64,000 nt of DNA from Haemonchus contortus. Taxonomy: Eukaryota; Nematoda; Chromadorea; Rhabditida; Trichostrongylidae. Positions 46,571 through 57,834 of the stretch are shown here, one piece after another; within the stretch, counting starts at the first letter, position 1; each line of letters begins with the position of its first letter. The stretch spans positions 15,985,940 through 16,049,939 of the forward strand of contig LS997563.1 in NCBI GenBank assembly GCA_000469685.2, written 5' to 3'. The translations under genes were made by a program, and so were the position numbers. The notes under the pieces are model-generated. The model made no database searches. It saw only the letters and a program-made list of their open reading frames with translations, and was not told the origin of the DNA.

Positions 46571-47100
46571 TTATTCCAAAAAACTAAACGTCTGCCTTGA
46601 ATCTTTAACGCCGCCAGTCGTTCCCCTCTTGCTCTGGTCTGTTTTGAACTTTGGTATACAAAACCACCAACCGCCGTCGTCTTTCGTATCCGGATGCTCT
46701 TTACGCCCCGCTGCCGCTTCGCTGATTCTGAGAAAAGTCGCGAATGACAATAAAATGATACAGCAGTCTTCAGTAGCTTGACTGTATCGGTACTCAGGGC
46801 CCAATCTACGACTTTATCAATGTGTTCCTTGGGGGCCTACTTTTTGTGTATCACCGCAGTAAATTCCTTTTTAGCCGAATCTATGAAGAGATTCCAGAGC
46901 TCCACCTCTCCTAATCCACCATCAAAGAAGTTGAGGGACACTATGGCCGTTAATAAAAATTTGAACTGATTTTCATTGATCATGCGCAAGAAAAAGATTT
47001 CGCAACTTATCTAAATGAGATTTATCCACCGACAGAGTAGAGGCAAGACCTTCGAAACGCTCCCTCATGGACGTGTAGGCCGCGATGATTGCCGTGGCTA
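46571..47100 (-). pseudogene. Tyrosine-recombinase remnant (Crypton- or DIRS-type)
   Basis: 46571-46804 encodes ILLSFATFLRISEAAAG, matching the first catalytic-Arg box of tyrosine recombinases (LRISE). It continues with DGGWWFCIPKFKTDQSKRG, resembling the beta-strand and KTDQ region after it. Upstream frames (AIIAAYTSMRERFEGLAST near 47060; VVDWALSTDTVKLLKTA near 46800) look like the N-terminal core-binding part but are in other frames. The HxxR and Tyr boxes were not found, so the copy is truncated and dead. Confidence 0.5.
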
Positions 47101-47743
47101 AGGGTTTTCGGCAGAAGTGCCAGTAACTCGGGCTAACTCTTCCATTCTAGCGCTCCTGGTCGTTACTATGGTCTCCGAGCAGGCCTTCCATTTCGGACCT
47201 GAATTGAAAACGCATAGAATGCGAATCGCTGACCCGCAAGTCAATACGACTAAGTGTACCGAAGCAGCACAGGCGAGCGGGTGGGCACGCAGCAATCAGG
47301 TAAATGCCGATATGAAATCAATAGGTCAGATCATCGCCTGCAGGGGACGCGGAACCTGTCAAGCCTATTTCGTAACTATAGAATATGCCCTAGTAAGCTT
47401 GCGCATAACAACGCCTAAAGGCACAGTTCACGATAATTTTGGATAATCCAGATTATGACGAAAGTTGGAAGATATGATGGAAAATAGTGCGATAAAGGCG
47501 AGAAAACTGCGTGAATCGGTGTTCCAAAAGTGAAAAAGGGAAAAATCGGTAAAAAGGAGGCTGGAAGAGAATGTTATCAGGAAAAAGAGGAATGGAGCGT
47601 TCGGACGAGCTATGCAGTGTGTGTCATCGCGTATATGTAGGTCGTAGCGAGAATAGCTGACTACGGTAAGCAAAAACTCATTTTTTCGTCAACACAGGTT
47701 AACAAAAAAACCCTAGTAGTAGCAAAAATAACCATCTTTTTCG
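47101..47743. other. No gene; partial MITE end
   Basis: 47417-47434 matches one end of the TTAA MITE at 30555; no matching right end was found. Confidence 0.35.
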
Positions 47744-48072
47744 GTGCCAAGTGGGTTGGGGGAAGAGGGGTGGACCGCGCGGCACCCTGCGCTCTCTTTA
47801 GCGAGATAGTACATAAGGAAGAGAATTCGAGCCCGTAACGGTGTTTAGGGGTGTTTCATAGCTTTTTTATGTTATAACTGTGTATTTTTCACTATTTTTA
47901 ACCTAATTTTCGCAAGAGGGGGGGGGGCGGGGGCTCCGGGGTGGGTGAGCCAATTAGACATTCAACTTTTATATCATCTCAGCTTTTTGCACGACATAAC
48001 AATCGCACCCACCCGGAGACCCTCCCCTTCTTAAAAATTGGTTTTATTGGCTCAGAAGAAGGGTATCCATAA
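47744..48072. repeat. Merlin-related fragment or MITE
   Basis: Begins GGTGCCAAGTGGGTTGGGGG like the Merlin left end at 13728. It follows that element's first 340 bases, including the internal hairpin with the CTCCGGGGTGGGTGAG stem. No transposase and no right Merlin end. Confidence 0.65.
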
Positions 48073-48705
48073 TATGCAAACATCTTAACATGTGCCAAGA
48101 CTTAGTCTGTTCTGAATCACGAAACACATCAGTACAACCTCACCATTCCTTCCCAGACTCAAGCTCACTACTATCTTGCTGGAGAGATAATAGGTGAAAA
48201 ACATAGCCTCATCACTCGGCGATCAGCTAGCCGAATGTCCGTGGGTCCTAGGACGAATATCGCAATCTGTATCGCTCTACATTCGTCTGACGTGACATCA
48301 ATCGATGGGCGGGAAGTCCGGCGATCCGGTAACGGGGCTCCCATTGTGCCCTATTGTGCTCTGTTGAGTGCTGAGACTCGACAGCGTCCTTCCTGTTAGC
48401 CTTGGGGGCCACTGGGTATTGCTAATAGGAGGACTCGGAAACCATTTTCAAACTGTGCCTGCAAGGGATTTTACCGCCCGCTCTCTATGCAAACAGCGCG
48501 CTCGAGTAACGGCTCCGGTTACTGTATCACACAATCACCGACCGTTTAAACTTGTCCCGTCATTGCTTTTTGTTGTTGCGCTCTGTGAAGGTTTTTCAAA
48601 GTTGAATACAACAAAGCAAGCCATTGGAAAATTTATGAAATGGGTTGGCAAATACGAAACCGACAGTAAAATCTACGAAATGGTATTTGGAAATTACGGG
48701 ATTGG
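48073..48705. other. No gene recognised upstream of BEL element
   Basis: One open frame (48368-48715) runs into the LTR and shows no motif. Confidence 0.35.
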
Positions 48706-48992
48706 TGTTCTGTAGTATCACAGAATAACTGTGCAGGTTCTTAATGGTCTTTTTATGAATCACAATCTAATATTCCGAGATTCTTCTTCCATGACACACG
48801 AAAAGCGTCAATCATCATTCTATATGAAATGTTATATTTTGACTCGCTTCAGCCTTTATCTTTTGACTCACTTCAGCTTGTTTTTCTTTGCCTAGTATAT
48901 AAGCCCACCGTGCAAGAACAGGGTGGTGTTCTCCCCATCTGTATGTCAGCATCGACACAATAAAGCTTCGACAAAGTTCCGTCTTAACAACA
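48706..48992 (+). repeat. 5' LTR
   Basis: Begins TGTTC and ends AACA. Contains TATATAA at 48896-48902 and AATAAA at 48959-48964, the expected promoter and polyadenylation signals. Confidence 0.9.
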
Positions 48993-48994
48993 TC

Positions 48995-49006
48995 TGGCGA
49001 CCACGG
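48995..49006 (+). other. Primer-binding site
   Basis: TGGCGACCACGG starts two bases after the LTR, the usual place for tRNA priming and similar to BEL-family sites. The tRNA was not identified. Confidence 0.5.
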
Positions 49007-49008
49007 CA

Positions 49009-50200
49009 ATGTCACCTCCAGAAGACAGCACTCAACTACGCCGTCAGATCGGACTCTTCAAAAAATTGCTCCAACGCTACACTTCCACTTCCACTTCAAT
49101 TCTCAAAGACTATCAAGTCTCTCCCGAAGCTCACCAAGTCGATCATCTCGACAACGACGAACTCGAAACACTCCGACAAGAAATCAGCTCAGTCAGGAAG
49201 CGTCTTCTGAACACCTACGAAAAAATCACCAAACTACATGACGAATGGTCAACTCTTCAACATTCGGACGCTATCGAGTCTACCATTTTCGACGAGTATA
49301 TTGCTAAGTATGGCGACTATCGCACTTCGATAACGGCAGCAGTCAATCAACTTGAACAACTCGACTACCTAATGAACGCACTTGATCAGGAGTACACTAA
49401 AAGAAAGCTCCACATTCCATCCGATTCCTCAGACTCTGCCTCCCACGATGACAATGTCGGAAAATGGAATTCCGCACCATCATTCGCTTTTCAATCTGGA
49501 CTACTACCATCCTCACCGGCAGGTCCTCCCGATCCAACGCTTCTGAACTTTGTTGACGCTTCTATTCTACCGACTACCCAGAGTTCTGGGCACGTTTCGT
49601 TACGCTGGTGGACAACAAGCAGCAGCTGGATGATACCACGAAATTTTCTCTACTGAAATCCTGCTTGCGAGGTCGTGCACTTCAATCCATTCAAGGACTA
49701 TCTCTGACAGCTGCAAACTATAGAATCGCCGTTGACATCCTCAAAACCCACTATGACGACAAAGTTACTATGAAACATATACTCTTCACCAAGCTGGCTC
49801 AGCTCCCAGCATGCGATCCCGAAGGTCGTCAGCTACCTACTCTCTACAATCGTATGTTCTCCCTCGTTCGTCAGTTTTGTAACGGCGGTGATGACTCCAA
49901 GGAAACTGCTCTTGGTGCTCTGCTTCTCAACAAACTCCCCGTTCGTGTTCGAAGTCAGATCTACGATAGAACTTCAAATAGTCACAACGTGACTCCCAGC
50001 GAACTACTTCACCTCCTCACCGACATCGTTAGAAAGGATTCTACTCTCTTCGAAATTGAATTCCATACTCGCAGAAGTATCGAAGCAAAGAATGTCGACT
50101 ACGGTTTCCACTCCACTACCCGTTCGGTGCGTCCTCCTTCAAACGGCACCATTACTCGATCCACTGAGAAACAGCACAATCCGAAGAAAACGGGAAAGAG
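49009..50200 (+). pseudogene. BEL Gag (frame break near 49560)
   Basis: The ATG at 49009 starts a helical, coiled-coil-rich N-terminus (about 180 residues). Near 49560 homology moves to another frame (EFWARFVTLVDNKQQLDD), which then stays open to 52688. That second part has the DUF1759-type Gag core (KFSLLKSCLRGRALQSIQGL) and leads into zinc knuckles (CPYCKSAFHGAMDC; CHNCLSSAHITREC; CRYCSQRHHSSLC) at about 50200-50400. Gag packages element RNA. A programmed shift inside the Gag core would be unusual; a mutation or sequence indel is more likely. Confidence 0.8.
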
Positions 50201-52688
50201 CTGTCCTTACTGCAAATCCGCTTTTCATGGCGCAATGGACTGCAATGTTTTCACCACGACGAAACAACGATGGGCTCAAACAAAAGTTCTCCGCCTATGC
50301 CACAATTGTCTTTCCTCAGCTCATATCACAAGAGAATGTCCTTCAAAATATTCATGCCGATACTGTTCACAAAGGCATCACTCGTCACTATGTCGACAAT
50401 TCGAACATCAATCACCGCTTCGTAACCTACCATCAAGACTTTCTTCAACGACAACGAATAACCAAGCAAAAAAGGACCAACAACAGCACTTCCGTCCGTC
50501 AAAGCTTAACTCTCACACAATCAGCGTCGCAGAACCAACTCCAGAACGTGCTCCTGTCGCTGATATCAGTGAACGCATGAAACAAGATGCAACCAATCCA
50601 GCCACCATAACTTACTCATCCAGTCAATTACTCGCAACAGCCTCTCCTACTTCGCAAGCTGCACTGATGTGCGCAAAAGTGAGTCTCTTCAATCCATCCG
50701 ACCCTTCAAAAAGTATCGCAGTTACAGCTTTTCTTGACTCAGGGTCAAGTAAGTCGTATATCACAGATGAAGTAGCAGATCGCCTCAACCTTGATACCAT
50801 CACAATGGAGGATATCGTGGTATCCACATTCGGGTCAACAAGCTCACTCAAGCTAAAATGCGGAAATCACAACGTCGGAATGGTCACAACAAAGGGACCC
50901 AAACACCTGCAAGTGAAGTCAGTACCGACAATTACAGGAAATCTTTTACAAATTCAGATTAATCAAAAGGTTTCTAGTGGGAATTTCACATTCTCCCAAT
51001 GCAAACCTTCTATCCTTATCGGAAACGATTACTTTTGGGACGTAGTCCTCTCCGACGACTTCTTCTATCGTAGACTCCCCAATGGTTATCGACTGCTCCA
51101 CACAACCATTGGTGACGTCATCATAAACGAAGCGCTCGATTTCAACCATGTGAACGCCTACACGTCTGTTATATCGAACGAAACAGACTTAGACAACCCG
51201 CGCCACCATGACGAACTTTGCGAACTTGTCAGCAACTTTTGGAAGCTCGAAACAACCGGAATAACAGACGATCCAACTAAAAGTGACGATGACGAATGTC
51301 TCAACTACTTCAACGACACCATAACCTATGATCAACGTCAGAACCGATACTTTGTCAAACTACCATTCAAGAGCGATCCAGCACAACTGCCAAATAATTT
51401 TTCACTCGCCTTTTCGAGACTTCGCTCTCAGGTAAAATCCCTTCAACAAAGGCCAGATTACCTGGAAAAATATCATGCGGTGATCAAAAATCAAGCAGAA
51501 CTAGGTATAATCGAAGAAGTCCCCTCGGACCATCTGTCGAAGCCTTCACATTACCTATCCCACCATGGAGTGGTGAAAAAAGACGGAAACGACATAAAAA
51601 TCCGTTGCGTCTATGATGGCTCTGCGAAGGTCACAGGACAGTCCAGCCTGAACGATATACTCTATCGTGGTCCAGTACTTCTTCCAGACCTCACAGGTAT
51701 CCTACTTCGAAGCAGGTTTCAAAAAATATTGATTTCTAGTGATATCGAGAAAGCCTTCTTAATGGTAGGACTCAATGAAGAGTCTAGAGATTTCACACGA
51801 TTTTTGTGGCTGAAGGACCCATCGAGACTTCTTGGACGTGGTAACATCATCACGTACAGGTTTACTCGTGTACCTTTTGGGCTTGTCAGTTCCCCGTTCC
51901 TCCTAGCAGGTACCATCCATTACCATCTGTCATCTACTGCAACTCCACTTTCTCATGGAATACTTCGTAACACGTATGTCGACAACGTATTTCAAGGCGT
52001 GAATACCATTGAAGAAGGACAAGAATTTTACAAGCTGTCTAAAAAGCTGTTCCAAAGAGCAGGTATGAATTTACGTGCCTATGTCAGCAACTCCAGGGAA
52101 CTCAACAAATACTTCGAAACCAACGAACACTGCAAGGCTTCAGAAACTCAAAAATTGCTTGGTCTCCAATGGAACACCGTCAACGACACAATCTTCATTC
52201 GTCTTCCCGACCAACCAACGAGTGATATCAGATGGACAAATCGAAAAGTACTGAAATGTATCGCTAGCATCTACGATCCATTGGGTCTAATTTCCCCAAC
52301 GGTGTTAATCGGAAAGCTTTTCCTACAATCGCTGTGGAAAATCGAACTTTCTTGGGACGAGTTAATTCCCGCAAAATATGTCGCAAATTGGAAACGCATA
52401 ACCTCTTCGTGGAATTCTCCGGGATTATGCGTACCTCGCCGATTATTCAATGAGGATGAAAATACAGAAGTCGAGTATGACCTTCATGTGTTCACTGACG
52501 CCTCAGCAGCTGCGTACTGTGCGACGGCTTACATCGTACAAAAACGGAACAATGGGTCGTCATCAGCATCACTCATCATGTCGAAATCCCGACTCGCACC
52601 GCTCAACCATGCTATCACTATTCCACGGCTCGAGTTAGCCGCTATGATGATCGGCTCAAACTACTCACCTTCGTCGTACAAAACATAG
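50200..52688 (+). CDS. BEL protease, reverse transcriptase and start of RNase H
   Basis: Continues the frame opened at 49608. Aspartic protease with FLDSGSSKSYITDEVADRL near 50735 (DUF1758-type). Reverse transcriptase from about 51380, with IRCVYDGSAK, SSDIEKAFLMVGL near 51740 and the catalytic YVDNVFQG near 51975. Then the Pao-type connection with the IYDPLGLISP motif near 52275. RNase H starts at HVFTDASAAAYCATAYI near 52490. The frame ends at 52688 within RNase H, and its continuation is in another frame. Confidence 0.88.
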
Positions 52689-52696
52689 AGGTTCAC

Positions 52697-53599
52697 GTGA
52701 GTCGAAAGTTTTTATGGACAGACAGCAGTGTGGCCTTGACATGGATAATACGCAACAAAGATCTCCCAATCTTTGTTAAAAACCGTGTTAAGGTCATCTT
52801 GAAAAACACGGTTGACGTCAATGTGAGGCACATTCCTGGAAACCTCAACCCTGCTGATATCGGCAGCCGCGGAGCCACAAGCCAAGAACTTCTTCAGTCG
52901 TCATCCTGGTGGAAAGGACCGGATTTCCTAACAAGTGATGATGACAGTTGGCCAAGTGACTTATTTCACTCTCTTCAAAACCAACATTATGGAGACAAAC
53001 CAGGCACTACATGTGATGAGTTACCACAAGACTCGGCTAATTACTGCTTCCCAGCACCAATTACGAAAGCAACCGTACTGGAAGTCTTAAGGTTCAGTTC
53101 GTGGAAAAGGACGGTCAACACGATGGTCAACGTTCTACTTTTCATTACGGAAAAATGTCGCAGTGCAAGAAAATATTTCGGCACTTTCAAGACCACTCAT
53201 ATCTGGAAAGCAGAAATTATACTGTTTCGGCTTGCACAGGCAGCAAGTCCTCCTTCCGAAGAGCACATGAAGCAGTTGAAACTATTTCTATGTCCTGCAA
53301 CGTCTCTTTGGAAAAGTAAGGGAAGAATCGACCACGCCACGCTACCACCCGACGCAATCACACCAATCTTTCTGCCTCGTCGATGCTACATCACCGACCT
53401 CTTTGTACTCCACGTTCACCAAGAAAACAACCACTGTGGCATTAATCACACTCTTACTATCCTACGACAAAGCGTATGGATACCAAAGGGAAGAGCCGCA
53501 GTGAAGAGGATACTCTATAATAACTGCTTCCGGTGCAAAAGAAACCTCGCGAAACCTTATTCGCTACCGCCCTTCCCCAGCCACCTCAACGACGAGTGA
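52697..53599 (+). pseudogene. BEL RNase H end and integrase N-terminal zinc domain
   Basis: Carries FLWTDSSVALTWI and VRHIPGNLNPADIGSRG (RNase H end, typical of BEL), then the integrase H2C2 zinc finger with HVHQENNHCGINHTL and NNCFRCKRN near 53420-53540. Separated from the previous ORF by a frame change near 52650 and from the next by one near 53585. Either mutation or sequence indels. Confidence 0.8.
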
Positions 53600-54057
53600 A
53601 TCCCCCTCAATATCCATTTGAGAACGTCGGCATGAACTTTTTCGGTCCTCTGCAATATCGCACAAAGGACAATTCTACCGACAAATATTGGATGTTACTA
53701 CTCACTTGCCTGAATAGTCGAGCTATTTATGTTGACCTCGTCCTGGATATGACTGCTTCTACAGTCCTGCATAGCCTACGACGGTTCATAGCGACTTTTG
53801 GATGTCCCACGTGGATCATCTGTGACAACGCTCAGTCATTTAAAACCATCGAACAATGCTACGCATCACTTCCAGATCCGCCCACCGATGAGGACATAAT
53901 CAAATTCTGTGCTGCCAAACGAATTGAAATGAAATTCATTCCAAGCCTTGGCCGTGGCAAGGCGGAATCTATGAGAAAATGGTCGACATTTTCAAAAGGT
54001 CGTTCAAAAACGCGATTTCAAACCGTCTTCTCGATATCGAGGATATTCGGACGATAG
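53590..54057 (+). pseudogene. BEL integrase catalytic core
   Basis: Contains YPFENVGMNFFGPL with the first catalytic Asp position replaced by Asn (usually GxDxFGP), CLNSRAIYVDLV, and TFGCPTWIICDNAQSFK with the second Asp. The catalytic-Glu block (GGIYEK-type) falls just past a further frame break near 53945, in the frame of the next ORF. The Asn is odd and would by itself weaken integration. Confidence 0.75.
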
Positions 54058-55865
54058 CAAAAGAAGCAGAGGCAATTGTTAATACGCGACCTCTAACATA
54101 CTACACTGATGACATCAGCTTCTTTCCCTTACGGCCAATCGATTTTCTACGACCTTATGCTCGGCTCAACGGTCCGCAACCTCTGGAATATGACGCCGAA
54201 TGGACACCTCAAGAAACAACACGAGATACATTATTGAGAGAATGGAGTCGCACCACTGAACTTGTCTCAACTTTCTGGAAAAGATGGACTCAAGAATATC
54301 TCTCATCCCTCCGCGAAAGTTTCAAATTCGACCACCGGAAGCCTCGATCATATGAGCAGAATTCTCCAATGAAAGGAGATTACGTCATCATACATGATTC
54401 AACTCTACCTCGCGGACAATGGAAAATTGGAGAAATCATAGGATCACAAGACGACTTTAAAAGGTCAGTCGAAATCCGTCTTCCTTCAAGAAAGATCATC
54501 ACTCGACCACACAACTTGATTTACAAGTTGGAACTTCACCCTCCCGATGCATCGAAACAACAGTCATCTTCGACTAACCCACCGAGATCTCAACCTGACG
54601 ACGATTCAAGACAACTGCAACGACATCCAATGATAACGAGATCAAAGGCAAAACTTTTATCGAATGCGGCTCTAGTGTTCTACTGTCTCAGTATTCTTAC
54701 CTTCCATATGGTTTCCTCCACGAACACTCGCTGTCCAGAGGTCACGAGCTTCAGTAGAACGATTCTATACGCAACCAACTGCGTGTCGAATGGAATCGCC
54801 GTCGCAAGGTACGATCAAATGGATAAGTATACCCTGTGTTGGTTTCCTGTTTCCTGTCCGATGGGACACATACGGTTCGATGTTTCGGCAGCACCTGCAT
54901 CCTTATGTGGTGACGCATGCAAATGCCCTAGCTGGACGAACTCATGCTCCTTCAATAGTGGATCAAAAACCACCTTCTCGAAGCTAAAAAATTTTCCACA
55001 ACATCTTCGTCAATACCATCCCGACTACGTTTGCTCATTCAATCTTACTTCTACCTGCGATGCGAAGAAAAGAATAGGATTTTTTAACCAAATTCAACTA
55101 TTCGACGGTAGTCTCTTTCTAGTCAAAGAGCTAACAATACGAATCAAAGACTACATAGACAAATACGACTTCGTATGCGTTGACAAAAAAGAATGGAAAA
55201 GACCTCCAACCACACGCGTCAAGGGGACGTCACGCTTTTGCGAGAGGCACGAATGCCATCCAGACGCTCGCCTTTTTTGCAGCTACGACAGTCCAATCGC
55301 CCTTCTAGTCATCGATGAGTCAGGACAAGACAACAGCGATCGAACCATACCAATCAAGGCATGGGGTACAGTAATGAAACCATACTATGGGTATCCCGAA
55401 ACGTCATCGAAGACAACAGAAAAGGTCAACTCAGGACCTCTAGAAAGCGCACAAGAGATGTTGTTAACACTTGAATGCATCAAAGGTGGTCTTTTTTTAT
55501 CGACTCGAAAGGCTTTTGACGTAATCGAAGTCTGCGTTAATAACTACTGCGTATATGCTCAAGGAATGAAGACAGAATCCATAATTTTCCCAAATTCAAT
55601 CATTATGTACGACTACATCGTTTCGATCAAGGCATATTCGAATGGTGATCTTGTGCACGACAGGAATTTATCCTGCAAAGCTCACCCAATCTGCGAAATG
55701 CTCCGATGTACCCTCTGCTGGGAACGACTCTACAACTCGCAATGCTGGACTATCTGGGAAACCATGCTTATCATGACTTCGATACTACTTTTTGCCATCT
55801 TGTACCATGGATGTGCTATCTCACCAAGCTCGTTGGATTTCTACTCCACTTCGCAAAGGTATTAA
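53979..55865 (+). CDS. BEL integrase C-terminus fused to envelope N-terminal part
   Basis: Starts with integrase remainder (IVNTRPLTYY block, residues 30-45) and the DUF5641-type C-terminal domain (GDYVIIHDSTLPRGQWKIG near 54380). A hydrophobic, signal-like segment at about 54660-54720 is followed by a cysteine-rich ectodomain with several NxS/T sites. That fits the first glycoprotein (Gn-like) of the phlebovirus-type envelope in nematode BEL elements. It ends in a membrane segment (MTSILLFAILY) where the frame breaks near 55810. Pol and Env therefore share one frame here; maturation presumably needs splicing or proteolysis. Confidence 0.75.
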   Translation: MVDIFKRSFKNAISNRLLDIEDIRTIAKEAEAIVNTRPLTYYTDDISFFPLRPIDFLRPYARLNGPQPLEYDAEWTPQETTRDTLLREWSRTTELVSTFWKRWTQEYLSSLRESFKFDHRKPRSYEQNSPMKGDYVIIHDSTLPRGQWKIGEIIGSQDDFKRSVEIRLPSRKIITRPHNLIYKLELHPPDASKQQSSSTNPPRSQPDDDSRQLQRHPMITRSKAKLLSNAALVFYCLSILTFHMVSSTNTRCPEVTSFSRTILYATNCVSNGIAVARYDQMDKYTLCWFPVSCPMGHIRFDVSAAPASLCGDACKCPSWTNSCSFNSGSKTTFSKLKNFPQHLRQYHPDYVCSFNLTSTCDAKKRIGFFNQIQLFDGSLFLVKELTIRIKDYIDKYDFVCVDKKEWKRPPTTRVKGTSRFCERHECHPDARLFCSYDSPIALLVIDESGQDNSDRTIPIKAWGTVMKPYYGYPETSSKTTEKVNSGPLESAQEMLLTLECIKGGLFLSTRKAFDVIEVCVNNYCVYAQGMKTESIIFPNSIIMYDYIVSIKAYSNGDLVHDRNLSCKAHPICEMLRCTLCWERLYNSQCWTIWETMLIMTSILLFAILYHGCAISPSSLDFYSTSQRY

Positions 55866-57526
55866 CTTGCGGTATACTGGCAGCTTGCAACCCTCATCGA
55901 AAATCACTGAACCCCCGAAGGTACATGTCTCGCCGTCGACGTTTAAGAAACCGCAGGTTTATAACTTGCGTTGTCTTACTCCTATCGATCCTCCACCTTT
56001 CAATCGAATGCTCTCAAGTCGACTCTATGAAAACTAATGAAGAAGTCTGTTCCGTGGCAGATGATATTGAGACCTGCTCATTCAACGAGGCAATGGTAAT
56101 CACGTTACAACCCCTGAAACAGGAAACTTGCATCGCTCTCAAAGACCACAACAATCAACCTGTCGGCATAATTTCAATGAAAATCGACGGTATCTTGTTT
56201 CAGTGTCGAAAAAACGTGGAATTTTTCACACGAGACCATCAGCTAACTTCGGAATCGGTACACAGATGCTACCTAGCAGGCACTTGCGACAGACGTACAT
56301 GCGAAAATATGTCACCTACCGAGAAAAGCAAGGAATTCTCCTCCACGGCAAACAACAACCCTGGCTACACCTTTTGTTTGCCAAGCTGCGGATGCTTATC
56401 ATGCGGTTGTTTTTTATGTGAACCAAGTTGCCTCTTCTATAGAGTTTACGCAACTCCAGTCACTTCAACGATTTACACAATTTTCACCTGCCCTAGTTGG
56501 GAAACTATCGTTACAGTCGAAGTAACAATTCGACAAAAGGACTCCACTACGTCGACTACAATCCAACTTCATCCAGGGCAAACTACTGCTTGGAACGACC
56601 TCAGATTCAGTCTTATTGGAACAGTTGTTCCACAACTACCAATACTATCATCAACTTTCGCGCAAACGGACACCTTCACATCTGTGATAAAACCTGCTCA
56701 CCGTGGACAACTTCAACCCCACAGTGCGGGACAACTTCAATACTCAACGAAGGAACACGCACAAATTTTCAACTGTACGTTCGCAGTCAACGCCTGTAAG
56801 TGCACTCACGGGCTTTACAAAGCTTCTTGCACATGCAGCTCCGGTAGCGTTGCAGACTTGATGCAACCATCTCCACTGCCATTAATTTCAAAAAACGTCA
56901 TAATCTTCGCTGAAAATCAAGAAGTGTATGCCAAAGCGAACATTGGATCAGCTCTACAATTACAGTTCGTGGCCGAAAATATGAAAATAACTACTCGCCA
57001 ATCCAACGCTACATGTACTATTGAGACAAGTGATCTCAATGGATGCTACGACTGCCTCGCAGGAGCCGAACTAAAATTCTACTGCCGATCCAGTGAAAGC
57101 GAAGTAACTGCTAACATCGACTGCCCTTCTCAAACACAAGTAGCAGTTTGCACCCCTTCAGGCCACATCAACAATCTCAGATTTCACCTGGACACTTCGA
57201 CTGTCTCCATGACATGCAGTGCTTCCTGCCCTGGAGGAACCATACCTTTCACAGTGAAAGGCTCACTTCTATATGTGGACGACAACCTCATCAAGAGCGA
57301 CTTGCAGTCAGAAGCGAATATAAGAGACACTCCTAGAGATACCACAATTTTAGGTCATCTATTTGGTAAACTCGAAAAATTTATCAGCGAGCTCCCGAGC
57401 CTGTTTCCAACTAGCTTCTTCATAAAAGCCATACTCTCTATATTATTGACTTTGTTTGTACTTCAATGTATCTATCGCCTTCTGATGCGCTGCATCATTT
57501 CAAATGTCCTAAAGAAGTATCTTTAG
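55706..57526 (+). CDS. BEL envelope, phlebovirus Gc-like fusion glycoprotein part
   Basis: Begins effectively near 55800 in the frame after the break. A membrane segment is followed by a polybasic stretch (SRRRRLRNRRF, near 55930) and a hydrophobic signal (VVLLLSILHLSI), then a long cysteine-rich ectodomain. Near 56370-56450 the dense block GCLSCGCFLCEPSCLFYRVY matches the Cys-rich region of phlebovirus G2-like (class II fusion) envelopes reported for Tas/Cer7-type elements. The C-terminus has one membrane anchor (near 57420-57490) and a short basic tail. The frame is open to the stop at 57524-57526. Described from motifs only. Confidence 0.75.
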   Translation: MYPLLGTTLQLAMLDYLGNHAYHDFDTTFCHLVPWMCYLTKLVGFLLHFAKVLTCGILAACNPHRKSLNPRRYMSRRRRLRNRRFITCVVLLLSILHLSIECSQVDSMKTNEEVCSVADDIETCSFNEAMVITLQPLKQETCIALKDHNNQPVGIISMKIDGILFQCRKNVEFFTRDHQLTSESVHRCYLAGTCDRRTCENMSPTEKSKEFSSTANNNPGYTFCLPSCGCLSCGCFLCEPSCLFYRVYATPVTSTIYTIFTCPSWETIVTVEVTIRQKDSTTSTTIQLHPGQTTAWNDLRFSLIGTVVPQLPILSSTFAQTDTFTSVIKPAHRGQLQPHSAGQLQYSTKEHAQIFNCTFAVNACKCTHGLYKASCTCSSGSVADLMQPSPLPLISKNVIIFAENQEVYAKANIGSALQLQFVAENMKITTRQSNATCTIETSDLNGCYDCLAGAELKFYCRSSESEVTANIDCPSQTQVAVCTPSGHINNLRFHLDTSTVSMTCSASCPGGTIPFTVKGSLLYVDDNLIKSDLQSEANIRDTPRDTTILGHLFGKLEKFISELPSLFPTSFFIKAILSILLTLFVLQCIYRLLMRCIISNVLKKYL

Positions 57527-57547
57527 CACGTTTTTCCGCCGTGGGAG

Positions 57548-57834
57548 TGTTCTGTAGTATCACAGAATAACTGTGCAGGTTCTTAATGGTCTTTTTATGA
57601 ATCACAATCTAATATTCCGAGATTCTTCTTCCATGACACACGAAAAGCGTCAATCATCATTCTATATGAAATGTTATATTTTGACTCGCTTCAGCCTTTA
57701 TCTTTTGACTCACTTCAGCTTGTTTTTCTTTGCCTAGTATATAAGCCCACCGTGCAAGAACAGGGTGGTGTTCTCCCCATCTGTATGTCAGCATCGACAC
57801 AATAAAGCTTCGACAAAGTTCCGTCTTCACAACA
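57548..57834 (+). repeat. 3' LTR
   Basis: Identical to the 5' LTR except for one base near its end (57826). Confidence 0.92.

Larger units (their letters stand above)
48706..57834 (+). mobile_element. Complete BEL/Pao LTR retrotransposon with envelope gene (Belpaoviridae-like)
   Basis: Two 287-bp LTRs (48706-48992, 57548-57834) differ at a single base (A at 48986, C at 57826). Internal order: primer-binding site, Gag, aspartic protease, reverse transcriptase, RNase H, integrase, envelope. This is the layout of nematode env-bearing BEL elements such as Tas and Cer7. The internal part has frame breaks near 49560, 52650, 53585, 53945 and 55810. No clear target duplication was seen. Confidence 0.92.
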
